DNA of 57,835 nt from NCBI RefSeq assembly GCF_000153045.1, contig NZ_CH724159.1:775780-833614 (forward strand), written 5' to 3'. Position 1 is the first letter of the stretch. The number at the start of each line of letters is the position of its first letter. A model generated the notes under the pieces. It had not been told where the DNA came from and ran no database searches. It worked only from the letters and a program-made list of their open reading frames with translations. Below are positions 1-9,065 of the stretch, in pieces. The DNA comes from Synechococcus sp. WH 5701. Its GTDB lineage: Bacteria > Cyanobacteriota > Cyanobacteriia > PCC-6307 > Cyanobiaceae. The position numbers and the translations under genes are program-made.

Positions 1-763
1 GAACGATCGCCAGGGGCACCAGCGAGAGCACCAGGTGGGCGGCGGCCAGGGCCTGACGTCGTGATCGCCAGGCCAGCAGCAGGTTCAGGCCGATGCCCAG
101 CAGCAGAATCGCCAGGGCGGGCAGAGGCTGGTCGATCCACTGCAGCCCCAGGCCAGGTAATCCCCCTGCCGCGGCGCAGGCCAGCAGGGCGATGGCCCCG
201 GCGGCGCTGCGGATCCAGTCGGAGAGCTCCCGCCAGCTGGGCCGGCGGGCCAGCCAGAGGGAGAGCCCCGCCAGGGCCGCCGCCGCCAGCAGGGTGAGCA
301 GGAACCGCTGGGCGGGCTCCAGCCGGTAGGCGCTGTGCAGCAGCAGAAAGGTGACTCCGGCCACCATTGCCGCAGCCCCCAGCCGTCCAGTCCAGTTCTC
401 GATGCTCTGCTCGAGCCGCTTGGCGAATGCCTGGTTCTGAGGGGGAGCCCCGGCTGGTGGTGACGCCAGGGGTGGCGCTGGCGCCATGACCTTTTGGCGC
501 AGGGGCTGCCCAGCTGGCCGTGAAGGCACCCTCGGCGGCCTCACGCCTGCTGAGACGATGCCAGCCTCGGGCGCCTGCCGCGCCTCCAACCGCTCCAGCC
601 GCGCCTCGAGCCTGTCCAGCCGTTGCAGCAGCTCCTGCGCGATCGCCCCGCTCGCGCTCCCCTGCCGGCTCCGGTTCAGCAGCCAGCCCAGGCCCAGCAC
701 CGCCAGCCCCAGCAGCAGGACCGTCAACCCGATCAGGGCGAGCAGCGCCAGCAGAAACTCCAT
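1..763 (-). CDS. DUF2339-like membrane protein, 3' end outside window
   Basis: The reverse strand is open from an ATG at 763 to the window edge, giving 254 residues without a stop. The protein starts with a hydrophobic helix (about residues 3-29), then a coiled coil rich in Leu, Glu and Arg (about 42-66), a Pro/Ala linker, and from about residue 125 a run of closely spaced membrane helices. This order (N-terminal anchor, coiled coil, proline linker, many helices) is that of the DUF2339 predicted membrane proteins, whose function is unknown. It is divergent from the permease gene at 888, with about 120 bases between. The family call is from architecture only. Confidence 0.6.
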   Translation of the reverse strand, partial: MEFLLALLALIGLTVLLLGLAVLGLGWLLNRSRQGSASGAIAQELLQRLDRLEARLERLEARQAPEAGIVSAGVRPPRVPSRPAGQPLRQKVMAPAPPLASPPAGAPPQNQAFAKRLEQSIENWTGRLGAAAMVAGVTFLLLHSAYRLEPAQRFLLTLLAAAALAGLSLWLARRPSWRELSDWIRSAAGAIALLACAAAGGLPGLGLQWIDQPLPALAILLLGIGLNLLLAWRSRRQALAAAHLVLSLVPLAIV

Positions 764-887
764 CACGGCCCTTCGGGAGGGATTCCAGCCTTGAACCTCA
801 GGGATGGAAGGGGAGCGGGACCGCCAGGGTCACAAGGGTTCACAGCCGCCGCTTCTGCCTTCAGGATCATGGGGCGAGCAAGGGGCC

Positions 888-2507
888 ATGGCCATGCAGG
901 AGAGGGGACCCCGCTGGCTGGTGCCCGGCGACTGGGACGGGCTGCTTGGACTCGGACTGGACAACCTGATCCAGATCCTGCTGATCCTCAGCCTTTGCCG
1001 GGGCGTACTTGGTTACCCCGATCGTTTGATCTTCGGGGTGATCCTTCCGGCCACAGGCATGAGCCTGGTGGTGGGCAATGCCGCCTATGCCTGGCAGGCC
1101 TATCGGCTCGGCCGGCTGGAGCGCCGCTCCGACCGCACCGCCCTGCCCTACGGCATCAACACGGTGAGCCTGTTCGCCTATGTGTTCCTGGTGATGCTGC
1201 CGGTGAAGCTCACGGCACTCGGCCAGGGTCTGAGTGACGCCGAGGCCGTACGGCTCTCGTGGCAGGCGGGACTGATGGCCTGCCTGGGTTCGGGGGTGAT
1301 CGAATCGGCGGGGGCCTGGTGTGTGGCAGGGCTGCGGCGCTGGCTGCCGAGGGCCGCCCTGCTCTCCACCCTGGCCGGCATCGCCCTGGGCTACATCGCC
1401 CTTGGCTTCCTGCTGCGCACCTACGCCCATCCCGTCGTGGGGCTGGCGGTGCTGGCGGTGATCCTGCTCACCTACTACGGGAACCTGCGCCTGCCCATCC
1501 CAGGAGGCCTGCTGGCGGTGCTGCTCGGCATCGCCCTGGCGGCGGCCACTGGTTTGCTACGCCTGGATCCCATCAGCTGGAAGGTCAATGCCGCCCAGGT
1601 GGGCTGGCATCTGCCCAGGCTCCAGCTGGGGGCTCTCTGGCAGGCCCGTGACCAGCTGCTGCCCTGGATCGGCGTGATCGTGCCGATGGGACTGTTCAAC
1701 ATTCTCGGCTCACTGCAGAACCTGGAGAGCGCCGAGGCCGCCGGCGACCGCTATCCCGTGAAGGGATCGCTGCTGATCAACGGCGTGGGCACGATCGCGG
1801 CGGCGCTGCTGGGCTCCTGCTTCCCCACCACCATCTATATCGGCCATCCCGGCTGGAAGGGGATGGGTGCCAGGATCGGCTACTCCTGGCTGAACGGGCT
1901 GCTGATGGGCCTGGGCTGCCTGTTCGGCCTGTTCGGGTTGGTGGGCCAGCTGGTGCCGATCGAGGCCGGCATGGCGATCGTGCTCTACATCGGCATCGTC
2001 ATCGCCGCCCAGTGCTTCCAGGCCACCCCTGCGGCCCACGCCCCGGCCGTGGTGCTGGGGATGCTGCCGGGGCTGGCGGGCTGGGGTGCCCTGCTGCTCA
2101 AAGCCGGGCTGCGGGCCGGCGGCGCCGGCGGGGCGGGGCCACCCTTCGGGCCTGCGCTGCTGCTTCCGTTGCAGCAGGCCGACGTCTGGGCGGCGGGAGC
2201 CTTCGCCCTCGAGCAGGGGCAGATCGTGGCGGCGATGCTGCTCTCAGCTCTGCTGGTGTATGTGATCGAGCAGCGCTTCCTGGCGGCATCGGCCTGCGCG
2301 GCCATGGCGGGCGCCGGTTCCTGGTTCGGGCTGATCCACGCCTGGCGCTTCACTCCCGCCGACACCGTCTTGAACCTGGGCTGGGGCACCGGTGCCGACT
2401 GGGCTCTCGGCTATCTGGTGATGGCGGCGGTGTTCGCTGCGGCGGCCTGGGCGCAACGGCGCTCCCTCCGTGGCGTCCGCTCAGTCGGTGACGCTCCACC
2501 ACGCTGA
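888..2507 (+). CDS. NCS2-like (xanthine/uracil permease-type) membrane protein
   Basis: This 539-residue protein is hydrophobic through most of its length with about 12-14 predicted membrane segments. Near the N-terminus it has a Gly/Asn-rich stretch and the sequence ALPYGINT, and further on LGSLQNLESAEAAGDRYP and SCFPTTIYIGHPGWKGMGAR. These resemble the conserved segments of nucleobase:cation symporter-2 and AzgA-type transporters. I chose the ATG at 888 over an in-frame one 84 bases upstream because AAGGGG precedes it and the extension is not hydrophobic. The substrate cannot be told from sequence; many cyanobacterial homologues are annotated only as permeases. Confidence 0.65.
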   Translation: MAMQERGPRWLVPGDWDGLLGLGLDNLIQILLILSLCRGVLGYPDRLIFGVILPATGMSLVVGNAAYAWQAYRLGRLERRSDRTALPYGINTVSLFAYVFLVMLPVKLTALGQGLSDAEAVRLSWQAGLMACLGSGVIESAGAWCVAGLRRWLPRAALLSTLAGIALGYIALGFLLRTYAHPVVGLAVLAVILLTYYGNLRLPIPGGLLAVLLGIALAAATGLLRLDPISWKVNAAQVGWHLPRLQLGALWQARDQLLPWIGVIVPMGLFNILGSLQNLESAEAAGDRYPVKGSLLINGVGTIAAALLGSCFPTTIYIGHPGWKGMGARIGYSWLNGLLMGLGCLFGLFGLVGQLVPIEAGMAIVLYIGIVIAAQCFQATPAAHAPAVVLGMLPGLAGWGALLLKAGLRAGGAGGAGPPFGPALLLPLQQADVWAAGAFALEQGQIVAAMLLSALLVYVIEQRFLAASACAAMAGAGSWFGLIHAWRFTPADTVLNLGWGTGADWALGYLVMAAVFAAAAWAQRRSLRGVRSVGDAPPR

Positions 2508-2563
2508 TGCTCCAGATGGCCCGGGGCGGATCTACAGCGGAGATAGATCCCCTGGAGGGCCCC

Positions 2564-2773
2564 ATGTTCCTGAAGTACCGTCCCGACGGCAGCTTGGTGG
2601 AGGTGCTCGACGTCAAGCAATTGATGGACCCCTTCGCCGCTTGCCTGAGCGGGCGTTTCCACGCTGGCGAGGAGATGCAGGAACCGCAGTCGTTCACCAA
2701 GACCGACCTGGTGTTCCCCTCGGATGAAGCGATGCCCCGCTGCTGGCTCGACCCGGCCTACCACCAGGGCTGA
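2564..2773 (+). CDS. small conserved cyanobacterial protein, function unknown
   Basis: This is a 69-residue soluble protein. The ATG at 2564 has a good ribosome-binding site (GGAGGG), while the in-frame ATG at 2507 overlaps the upstream gene's stop. It begins MFLKYRPDGSLVEVLD and ends WLDPAYHQG, a charged, compact sequence without membrane segments or metal motifs. It sits between the permease gene and the SDR, and its stop touches the SDR start, so the two are probably co-transcribed. It resembles short proteins common in picocyanobacteria, but I cannot assign a role. Confidence 0.6.
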   Translation: MFLKYRPDGSLVEVLDVKQLMDPFAACLSGRFHAGEEMQEPQSFTKTDLVFPSDEAMPRCWLDPAYHQG

Positions 2774-3472
2774 ATGCCTCGCACGTTGTTGATCAGTGGC
2801 GCCAGCCGCGGCATCGGCCGGGCGATCGCCACGCGCCTAGTGGCTGAGGGCCACTGCCTGAGCCTGGGGGTGCGCTCCCCCCAGGCTTTTGAGGACACCT
2901 CGCTGGAGCCATCGGCGCAGGTGCTTCTGCACCCCTACGAGGCCACCGAGCCGGCCAGCGCCGAGGCCTGGGTGGCGGCCACGGCCGAGCGTTTTGGTGC
3001 GATCGATGGTCTGATCCACTGCGCCGGAGTGTTCTCCCGCGCCGGGCTGCTGTTCAGCGCGGCGGAAGCGGCGGAGCCGGAGCGGCTGTGGGCCGTGAAC
3101 CTGATGGCCCCGTGGTGGCTGACCCGGGCGGCCTGGCCCTGGCTGGTGCGCAGCGGCCAGGGGCGGATCATCACGCTGGTCTCGATGAGTGGCAAGCGGG
3201 TGAAGGGGGGCCTGGCGGCCTACGCCACCAGCAAGTTCGCCCTGATGGCCCTCTGCGACTGCATGCGCCAGGAGGGCTGGGAGGCAGGCATCCGGGTCAC
3301 GGCCATCTGTCCGAGCTGGGTGAACACCGAGATGGCGGCGGCGGTGCAGGCCATTCCGCGCCAGGAGATGACCCAGCCGGAGGATCTGGCCGCCCAGGTG
3401 AGCCTTCTGCTGGCGTTGCCGGCCAGTGCCGTGCCCTTCGAGCTGGCCATCAGCTGCCAGCGGGAGCCTTGA
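2774..3472 (+). CDS. short-chain dehydrogenase/reductase (SDR)
   Basis: This is a 232-residue classical SDR, the usual length for the family. The N-terminal Rossmann motif SGASRGIGRA (residues about 8-17) binds NAD(P)H, followed by CAGVF in place of the NAG motif. The catalytic set is visible as Ser in VSMSG and YATSK (the YxxxK pair). A C-terminal PSWVNTEM matches the PG/PxxVxT segment near the cofactor. The gene begins immediately after the stop of the 69-residue gene, so it is likely translated from the same message. The substrate is unknown; SDRs cannot be assigned one from these motifs. Confidence 0.85.
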   Translation: MPRTLLISGASRGIGRAIATRLVAEGHCLSLGVRSPQAFEDTSLEPSAQVLLHPYEATEPASAEAWVAATAERFGAIDGLIHCAGVFSRAGLLFSAAEAAEPERLWAVNLMAPWWLTRAAWPWLVRSGQGRIITLVSMSGKRVKGGLAAYATSKFALMALCDCMRQEGWEAGIRVTAICPSWVNTEMAAAVQAIPRQEMTQPEDLAAQVSLLLALPASAVPFELAISCQREP

Positions 3473-3529
3473 GGGGCATTGAGGGGGCGGCGCTGCGCAA
3501 GGATGCGGGCCTCGAACGCAGCGGCGGAG

Positions 3530-3919
3530 ATGGCTCGTCTGATCATCGTGCTCAAGCCCCGGGGGCCTGCGGCGGGCCATGAGCTGATCCCGAAGCTGAT
3601 GCCCGCGCTGCAGCGCCTGAATGCCGAATTCGACCACCAGGGTCCGTCCCACCTCAGTGGCGTGCTGCGCGTTCCTCCCCAGGGGATGGTGGTGCAGCTC
3701 TTCGCTGATGTTCAGCCCCAGGCCGATGGCCCCGAGCTGGATGTGGTGCTGATGAGCTCCGAGACGATGATCAAGGGCGCGCCTCAGACCCTTCAGGCCC
3801 TCGCCGCGCTGATCGCCCTGCTGCCCGACCATGCCGGCGACCTGGAGCTGATTTTCCGCTCCGACCGCGATGGCCCCGTGCCCAGGCAGGGATCCCGGCC
3901 TCTGGCCACCCAGGGCTGA
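3530..3919 (+). CDS. conserved hypothetical protein
   Basis: This 129-residue soluble protein begins MARLIIVLKPRG, placed at 3530 because GGCGGAG precedes the ATG; an in-frame extension to 3479 is possible. It has alternating beta and alpha character with no cysteine cluster, signal peptide or membrane helix. It lies 57 bases after the SDR and 6 bases before rdgB, on the same strand, suggesting one operon from 2564 to 4528. I do not recognise the family. Confidence 0.55.
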   Translation: MARLIIVLKPRGPAAGHELIPKLMPALQRLNAEFDHQGPSHLSGVLRVPPQGMVVQLFADVQPQADGPELDVVLMSSETMIKGAPQTLQALAALIALLPDHAGDLELIFRSDRDGPVPRQGSRPLATQG

Positions 3920-3925
3920 GCCGCC

Positions 3926-4528
3926 ATGCCCAGGCCCGTGCTGGTGATCGCCAGCGGCAACCCCCACAAGATCCGCGAGATGGAGGCGATGCTCGCCTCA
4001 CTTGATCTGGTGGTGATTCCCCAGCCCGAGGGACTGGAGGTGGAGGAAACCGGCAGCACCTTCGCCGAGAACGCACGGCTGAAGGCGGAAACCGTGGCCC
4101 GGATCACGGGCCGCTGGGCCCTGGCCGATGATTCCGGCCTGGCGGTGGATGCCCTCGCTGGTGCCCCAGGCGTGTACTCGGCCCGCTACGCCCAGGGCGA
4201 TGAGCAGCGCATGGCCCGCCTGCTGAAGGAGTTGGGGGACACCCCCTACCGCAGTGCGGCCCTGATCAGTGCCCTGGCCCTGGCCGACCCCAGCGGCAGC
4301 ACCGTGCTCGAGGCGGAGGGGATCTGCCGGGGGGAGATCCTGCTCCAGCCCGTGGCTGCCCCCGGCTACGGCTACAACCGTCTGCTGCACGTGCGCGAGG
4401 CGGGCTGCACCCTCGCTGAGATGCCCCCCCATCAGCTGGAGAAGCTCGGCAGTCGCGCCAAGGCCCTGCGCACTCTGGCGGTCGCTCTGCCCCGGATGCT
4501 GGGCCTGAACGTGAATGGCCGGCCCTGA
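3926..4528 (+). CDS. rdgB: RdgB/HAM1 non-canonical purine NTP pyrophosphatase
   Basis: This enzyme hydrolyses dITP, ITP and XTP to the monophosphate, keeping deaminated purines out of DNA and RNA. The 200-residue length is typical. The N-terminus carries the nucleotide-binding signature VIASGNPHKIREM, followed by TFAENARLKA, ALADDSGLAVDAL and GAPGVYSARYA, which are family hallmarks including the metal-binding Asp. In marine picocyanobacteria a HAM1 gene classically flanks the alpha-carboxysome operon. Here it converges with csoS1D, 33 bases away, but no other carboxysome gene is in the window. Confidence 0.93.
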   Translation: MPRPVLVIASGNPHKIREMEAMLASLDLVVIPQPEGLEVEETGSTFAENARLKAETVARITGRWALADDSGLAVDALAGAPGVYSARYAQGDEQRMARLLKELGDTPYRSAALISALALADPSGSTVLEAEGICRGEILLQPVAAPGYGYNRLLHVREAGCTLAEMPPHQLEKLGSRAKALRTLAVALPRMLGLNVNGRP

Positions 4529-4561
4529 ATCCCCTGTTCCTGAAGGAGGAGTACGTGGGCT

Positions 4562-5281
4562 TCAGCGGTTGATGATTTCGATCGCCCTCATGGCGGCGGC
4601 CGCGGCCTCGTCGATGTCGCCCTCCCGGCCCGCCAGGGTGAGTCGGCCGTAGGCGCCCACGGCCTTCACATCCACCACGGTGATGTTCGACGACTTCTCG
4701 GCCTCGTTGGCGGCGATCAGCACGTAGCCGGCAGGTTCGGTCTCGAGGATGAACATGCTCATGCCGGCCAGGATCATCGAGCCGCGCCTGTTCTGACGGT
4801 TGATCAGCACCGCATGGTCGGGGGTGATCGCCCGGATGATCTCGTCCCAGGTGACCTCACAGCGGCCACGCCGTTCCACCGTGGTGCCCATCGCTTCCAG
4901 CACGGCCTGACCGGAGAGCAGCACGCTGCTCTGATCCCGGTGGTAGAGGGCCAGGCTCCCGAAGGCCCGCTCCACCACCTTCTGGCCGAGGCGCACGGTG
5001 CTGGCCTTGAGGGCGATGTCGGTGAGGCGGTGCACGGCCATGCCCGGGGCCACCTCCAGCCAGAGGCAGGCGTCGCCGGGAATGGGCAGGAAGCCCTGGG
5101 ACACCGTGCCCATGTAGGCGGCCAGCTGGGGCTGCAGCGAGTCGAGAAAGACGTAGGCGCGCAGCTCGATGGACTGGCGCGGCTGGACTGCGGGGCTGTG
5201 GCTGCCTGTGAGGCGAACCTGACGACCTCGGCCTGAATCGTTCGGCGGGCGGGAATCCATCCGTGACGAACGGGGCATCAA
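4562..5281 (-). CDS. csoS1D: tandem-BMC carboxysome shell protein CsoS1D
   Basis: The protein has 239 residues: a short Ser/Arg-rich tail, then two bacterial-microcompartment domains (about 40-140 and 145-239). The sequences [43 protein letters not shown] and [13 protein letters not shown] match CsoS1D, which forms trimers of pseudohexamers that stack and carry a gated pore in the alpha-carboxysome shell. It would act as a metabolite port. Start choice is uncertain among ATGs at 5281, 5278 and 5257. The upstream region is shared with the divergent gene at 5470. Finding it marks the organism as an alpha-cyanobacterium. Confidence 0.93.
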   Translation of the reverse strand: MMPRSSRMDSRPPNDSGRGRQVRLTGSHSPAVQPRQSIELRAYVFLDSLQPQLAAYMGTVSQGFLPIPGDACLWLEVAPGMAVHRLTDIALKASTVRLGQKVVERAFGSLALYHRDQSSVLLSGQAVLEAMGTTVERRGRCEVTWDEIIRAITPDHAVLINRQNRRGSMILAGMSMFILETEPAGYVLIAANEAEKSSNITVVDVKAVGAYGRLTLAGREGDIDEAAAAAMRAIEIINR

Positions 5282-5469
5282 GGAGACCTGCGGGATGGGT
5301 GGTGCGACGGCCTGAACGAGCCGGCCGAATCCCCAGGGGACTGGGTTCTCGAGGAAGCAGCCGGATCCTACCCTTTGGCCCTTCTGGATTCTTTCTTCAG
5401 AGACGCTGGCCCCTTGCGTGCCCGGGCTCAGCCGATACCTTCACCTCAAGACCCTTGAGAATCAGCGCC

Positions 5470-5904
5470 GTGGCTTCGAAATCCAGCAGCACGGTGAACC
5501 CTGCCACCACCACCTTCTCCGAGTGGATCAGCGGGGCGATTGAGCAGGGTGTCAAACCCGAGCAGGCCCTGGCCGTCGTGGGGTTGGGTCTGATGCGCGG
5601 CATGGCCAGCACGGGCGCTGAGCTGCCCCTGCTCGATCTCGATGCCGAAGTCGAAGGATCCGTCACCGTGTCGACCCTGAAGGGCCGTCTCGAGGCGATC
5701 TCCCTGGCCGTCCAGACCGGCGCTCCCCTCACCACCCAGGAGGTGACCCTGCTGCTGGGTGCCCGCCCCGGCACCGCCGTGGTGCGCAGGGCCGGCATCA
5801 CCGCCCAGCGCCTCAGCCGCAATGTCTGGCAGCTCAGCCGCGCCAGTGACGAGCGCTCCACCCCCTCGGTGGGCTTCAGCGATGGTTTCCGTCGCCGGCT
5901 CTGA
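5470..5904 (+). CDS. conserved hypothetical protein divergent from csoS1D
   Basis: This 144-residue soluble protein begins at a GTG (VASKSSST). The longer reading frame back to 5263 overlaps csoS1D and looks non-coding, so I trimmed it. The sequence contains FSEWISGAIEQGVKPEQALAV and later TTQEVTLLLGARPG, helix-rich, ending in a basic FRRRL. A strong terminator hairpin follows at 6054. I do not recognise the family. The shared upstream region with csoS1D could reflect co-regulation, but that is inference. Confidence 0.6.
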   Translation: MASKSSSTVNPATTTFSEWISGAIEQGVKPEQALAVVGLGLMRGMASTGAELPLLDLDAEVEGSVTVSTLKGRLEAISLAVQTGAPLTTQEVTLLLGARPGTAVVRRAGITAQRLSRNVWQLSRASDERSTPSVGFSDGFRRRL

Positions 5905-6053
5905 AGTCCTCCTCTGGCCCCCGCGTGTTGCGTTTGGTCTCCCCCAGTGGCAAGGCCTGAGTCAGCAGGGCTAGCAATGGAACGACCGGCGACCCCTCCA
6001 CCCCGTCGGCCCCAGAGCCGCCTGCGCCCCCCAGGCTGCATGGCTGGCTCCGG

Positions 6054-6084
6054 AAAAGCCCCCGCGTGTCCACCGGGGGCTTTT
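6054..6084 (+). terminator. rho-independent terminator
   Basis: GCCCCCG and CGGGGGC form a stem around a 9-base loop, extended by AAAA/TTTT pairs, giving a hairpin with a U-rich end. It lies about 150 bases past the stop of the gene at 5470 and before the VOC gene. Confidence 0.8.
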
Positions 6085-6127
6085 CTGTGGGCGCCAGACT
6101 GGCCTCCTCGTCCGCGCCCCCGTCGCG

Positions 6128-6607
6128 ATGTCGCCCTCGCCCCTGTTTCATCTGGCCTTTCCGGTCGTCGACCTGGAGGCCACCGAACACTGGTACGTGC
6201 AGGGGCTGGGCTGCCGTCGCGGCCGCCGCAGCGCCGAGGCCCTGGTGCTTGAGCTGGGCGGTCATCAGTTGGTGGCCCATCTGGAGCCCGGGCCGCCCCA
6301 GAACCAGAAGGGCATCTACCCCCGCCATTTCGGCCTGGTGTTCGCCAGCGCTGAGGAGCTCGACTCCCTCGAGCAGAGGGCCCACGCTCAGGGCCTGCGG
6401 CTGGGGGGCGAGCCGCGCCTGCGTTTTGCCGGTACTCCCCTGGAGCACCGCAGTCTGTTTCTGATCGATCCCTCGGGCAATTGGCTGGAGTTCAAGCACT
6501 ACAGCAACCCCGAGGCGATCACCGGGCTGGAGGATCACCACCTGGTGGGTGAACGCCGCAGAGAACGCCCCTCAGGCGATGGTGATCAGAAATCCACCAG
6601 CTCGTAG
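6128..6607 (+). CDS. VOC/glyoxalase-superfamily protein
   Basis: This 159-residue protein has the paired beta-alpha-beta-beta-beta modules of the vicinal oxygen chelate fold. The likely metal ligands are His in FHLAFPV near the N-terminus, His in RHFGLVF in the middle and Glu in NWLEFKHY near residue 132, the usual position of the final ligand. Family members include glyoxalase I, bleomycin-binding proteins and ring-cleavage dioxygenases; the substrate here is unknown. Its last 22 bases overlap the end of the convergent DUF2808 gene. Confidence 0.8.
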   Translation: MSPSPLFHLAFPVVDLEATEHWYVQGLGCRRGRRSAEALVLELGGHQLVAHLEPGPPQNQKGIYPRHFGLVFASAEELDSLEQRAHAQGLRLGGEPRLRFAGTPLEHRSLFLIDPSGNWLEFKHYSNPEAITGLEDHHLVGERRRERPSGDGDQKSTSS

Positions 6608-7158
6608 ATCGACATCCTGGCAATGCCCACCTGCTGGGCCACTGGATTGGGGCCGGCTGGGAAGGCCACCACCGAAAATTGATAGACATCGGCGCTGGAG
6701 GGGTTGCTCCAGGGCCGCAGTGCCACGGTCACGATCTGCCCCGGAGTGGGCGGCGTCGGGAAGCTGATGCGAAACAGCCGGCTGGCGTCGTTGAAGCTGG
6801 CCTGGACCGGCACTGGCGGGCCTTCCCGCCTGGGCTGGCCCAGGAAGGCACGGGTGCGGGAGTCGTCGAAGGAGAAGCGCCAGTCGGCTCCCGAGATCTG
6901 ACGGATCTCCAACGCCCCCAGCCCCGCACCGGCCTCCTCGGGCATCTCGATCGTGACGTAATACTCGCCGCCGCGATCAAAGACTGTGGAGTAGTACGTG
7001 CGCCAGCGCAGTTTCCAGGGGGCCCGCAGGAAGGACGTCTGCTCTCCCAGCTCGGTGGCGCCTGCCGCTGCGGGCACGAGCGGGAGTGGTGTCCATACGG
7101 CCAGGGCAACAGCCGCCGAGGCGGCCAGCAGCCGGAAACCGCGCCGTGGGCCCCTCAT
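6586..7158 (-). CDS. DUF2808 secreted protein
   Basis: This 190-residue protein starts with a clear signal peptide ([18 protein letters not shown], cleavage probably after AAAGA). The mature part has [21 protein letters not shown] and [17 protein letters not shown], which match the cyanobacterial DUF2808 family of predicted periplasmic or outer proteins with unknown function. Its start overlaps the stop of the GST gene by four bases (ATGA), so both are translated from one message on the reverse strand. Confidence 0.75.
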   Translation of the reverse strand: MRGPRRGFRLLAASAAVALAVWTPLPLVPAAAGATELGEQTSFLRAPWKLRWRTYYSTVFDRGGEYYVTIEMPEEAGAGLGALEIRQISGADWRFSFDDSRTRAFLGQPRREGPPVPVQASFNDASRLFRISFPTPPTPGQIVTVALRPWSNPSSADVYQFSVVAFPAGPNPVAQQVGIARMSIYELVDF

Positions 7159-8408
7159 CGGCCGATCGGCTCCAGGTCTGGCTTCCGCTGTTGAAAGGGC
7201 CTGGGGTCCTGATCGCGGCGGTGCTGCCTGGGTAGAGGCGACAACGCCTCCTTCGAGCCCTCTGCCGCTGCGATGGCGGCTCCGAGGGCCTGGCGCAGCC
7301 GCCGGGCGGCGTGCAGGGGCATGTCGCGGGGCACGCTGATGCGATCGCGCAGGTAGCGCAGGCCCGGGGCGGACCCTGCCGGCGGCAGGGGCTGGGGTGC
7401 GCCCACCAGGGCGGTCAGGGCGCAGCGCAAGGCCCGATCGAAGCGTTCCGGTGCATCGGGGTTGACTGCCGCGATCGCCTGACGGTGCTTCAACACCCGT
7501 GCCAGGGCCACCAGGGCCGAGCCCTCCGGCTCCGGCTGGGAGGTTTCCGGATCAGGGCTGGCCACGGGCCAGGGGCCTTCATCCACGCATCGCTGGGCGG
7601 CCTGTTGCTCTGGCGTGATCCAGGCGTGGCAGCCACCCATCTGGGGCGGGAGGTCGTGGGCGTGGGTGTGGAAGTCGCTCTGGGTGGCCAGGTAGCTGGG
7701 GCGGGTTTCCATCGCTGCGAACCAGGCCGCGATGGCGGGATGACGGGAGCGCAGGTCATAGCCCTTGTAATAGAAGAGGCTTGCGCTCATGCGCTCGATG
7801 TAGGGAGTGATCACCACATCGGCGCTGCTGAACGTCTCCAGCAGATAGGGGCCCGGGGTTGATCGCAGGGCCTCATCCACCGTGGCGGCCACCCGATCGA
7901 ACTGGACAGCGGCCCGCTCCTCCTGGGCTGGGCTCAATCCGGGGCTGCACAGCCACTGACACCAGGCGCGGAACAGCACACGCTCCAGTTGGCGCAAGGG
8001 CAGCACGGCGGGGTCCGTCATTCCCCGTGCCAGGGGACCGAAGGCCCGCTCCAGGGCCAGCAGGATGTCGTCGCTCTCGGTGATCACGCGGTCATCGAGC
8101 TGGAGGGCCGGCAGCATGCCGGAGGGCACCAGCTGGCGGAACCAGCGTTCCTTCTCGCCGTAGCAAAACATCGTGACCTTGCGGATCCGGTAGGGGATCC
8201 TCTTCTCCTCCAGCCACAGCCACACCTTCTGGCAGTAGGGGCACCAGGCGTGGTGGTCGCGGAAGAGGGTGACCCTCACCTCCGCTTCGCTGGCCCCGAA
8301 GAGGCGCAGCAGGGCCTGGGCGCTGCCAGGGCCGTTGACGCGATCGGGTTCGGCCGGGGCCAGCGCCGTCAGTTGCTCCCAGCCCAGCGGGTCAGTCGCT
8401 TCAGTCAC
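7155..8408 (-). CDS. glutathione S-transferase family protein, CPYC type
   Basis: The 417 residues start with a thioredoxin-fold domain (about 40-130) carrying [17 protein letters not shown], a glutaredoxin-like CPYC active site, and [12 protein letters not shown] with the conserved cis-Pro. A helical GST C-domain follows (about 140-250). The last roughly 130 residues are a Pro/Gln-rich extension that ordinary GSTs lack. The CPYC pair suggests thiol-disulfide or glutathione-lyase chemistry rather than a Ser/Tyr-type transferase. It is the upstream gene of a pair with the DUF2808 protein. Confidence 0.75.
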   Translation of the reverse strand: MTEATDPLGWEQLTALAPAEPDRVNGPGSAQALLRLFGASEAEVRVTLFRDHHAWCPYCQKVWLWLEEKRIPYRIRKVTMFCYGEKERWFRQLVPSGMLPALQLDDRVITESDDILLALERAFGPLARGMTDPAVLPLRQLERVLFRAWCQWLCSPGLSPAQEERAAVQFDRVAATVDEALRSTPGPYLLETFSSADVVITPYIERMSASLFYYKGYDLRSRHPAIAAWFAAMETRPSYLATQSDFHTHAHDLPPQMGGCHAWITPEQQAAQRCVDEGPWPVASPDPETSQPEPEGSALVALARVLKHRQAIAAVNPDAPERFDRALRCALTALVGAPQPLPPAGSAPGLRYLRDRISVPRDMPLHAARRLRQALGAAIAAAEGSKEALSPLPRQHRRDQDPRPFQQRKPDLEPIGR

Positions 8409-8517
8409 ACCAGCCCACGCGGATCAACCCAATGAACAGAGGCTAGGAGCGGACGACCGGCGTCTCGCGCTGCGGTGGCCCTGATTCCTAGCGTTTGACC
8501 TGAACGCTTCCTCTTCC

Positions 8518-9036
8518 ATGTTCGACGCCTTCACCAAGGTTGTGGCCCAGGCTGATGCCCGCGGCGAATTCCTCAGCCCTGCCCAGCTCGATGCCCTTGG
8601 CGCGATCATCTCCGGTGGCAACAAGCGGATGGATGCCGTCAACCGCATCACCTCCAACGCCTCGAAGATCGTCACCAACGCTGCTCGCGATCTGTTCGAT
8701 CAGCAGCCGTCCCTGATCGCCCCCGGTGGCAACGCCTACACCCACCGCCGCATGGCTGCCTGCCTGCGCGACATGGAGATCATCCTCCGCTACGTCACCT
8801 ACGCCGTCTTCACCGGCGATGCTTCCGTCCTGGAAGATCGCTGCCTTAACGGCCTCCGCGAAACCTATCTCGCCCTCGGCGTCCCCGGCGCTTCCGTGGC
8901 TGAAGGGGTCCGCAAGATGAAGGATGCCGCCATGGCTCTCGTCAACGATCGCAACGGCATCACCCCCGGTGACTGCTCTGCCCTCGCCTCCGAGATCGGC
9001 ACCTACTTCGATCGCGCTGCCGCCGCTGTCGGCTGA
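8518..9036 (+). CDS. cpcB: C-phycocyanin beta subunit, without an alpha partner
   Basis: CpcB is the light-harvesting rod subunit that binds two phycocyanobilins. The protein has the standard 172 residues, starts [20 protein letters not shown], and carries both bilin cysteines, one in AACLRDME (Cys84 region) and one in PGDCSAL (Cys155 region). The methylated Asn site is in the GGNAYTHRR context. Codon use is strongly biased, as in highly expressed genes. Unusually, cpcA does not follow; the next 850 bases contain no phycobiliprotein, linker or lyase. A short hairpin closes the gene at 9048. Confidence 0.96.
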   Translation: MFDAFTKVVAQADARGEFLSPAQLDALGAIISGGNKRMDAVNRITSNASKIVTNAARDLFDQQPSLIAPGGNAYTHRRMAACLRDMEIILRYVTYAVFTGDASVLEDRCLNGLRETYLALGVPGASVAEGVRKMKDAAMALVNDRNGITPGDCSALASEIGTYFDRAAAAVG

Positions 9037-9047
9037 GCCGCTGCTGT

Positions 9048-9064
9048 CGCTGCCGTAGGCAGCG
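9048..9064 (+). terminator. possible terminator hairpin after cpcB
   Basis: CGCTGCC-GTA-GGCAGCG forms a perfect 7-bp stem 11 bases after the cpcB stop. The T tract is weak (TTCAATCC), so termination efficiency is uncertain. Confidence 0.45.
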
Positions 9065-9065
9065 T

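Noticed and set aside
2837..3967. A 376-residue reverse-strand ORF overlapping the SDR and the hypothetical gene
   Set aside because: It is rich in Gly, His, Gln and Arg with no motif. It is the reverse reading of GC-rich coding sequence; the forward SDR has full catalytic motifs.
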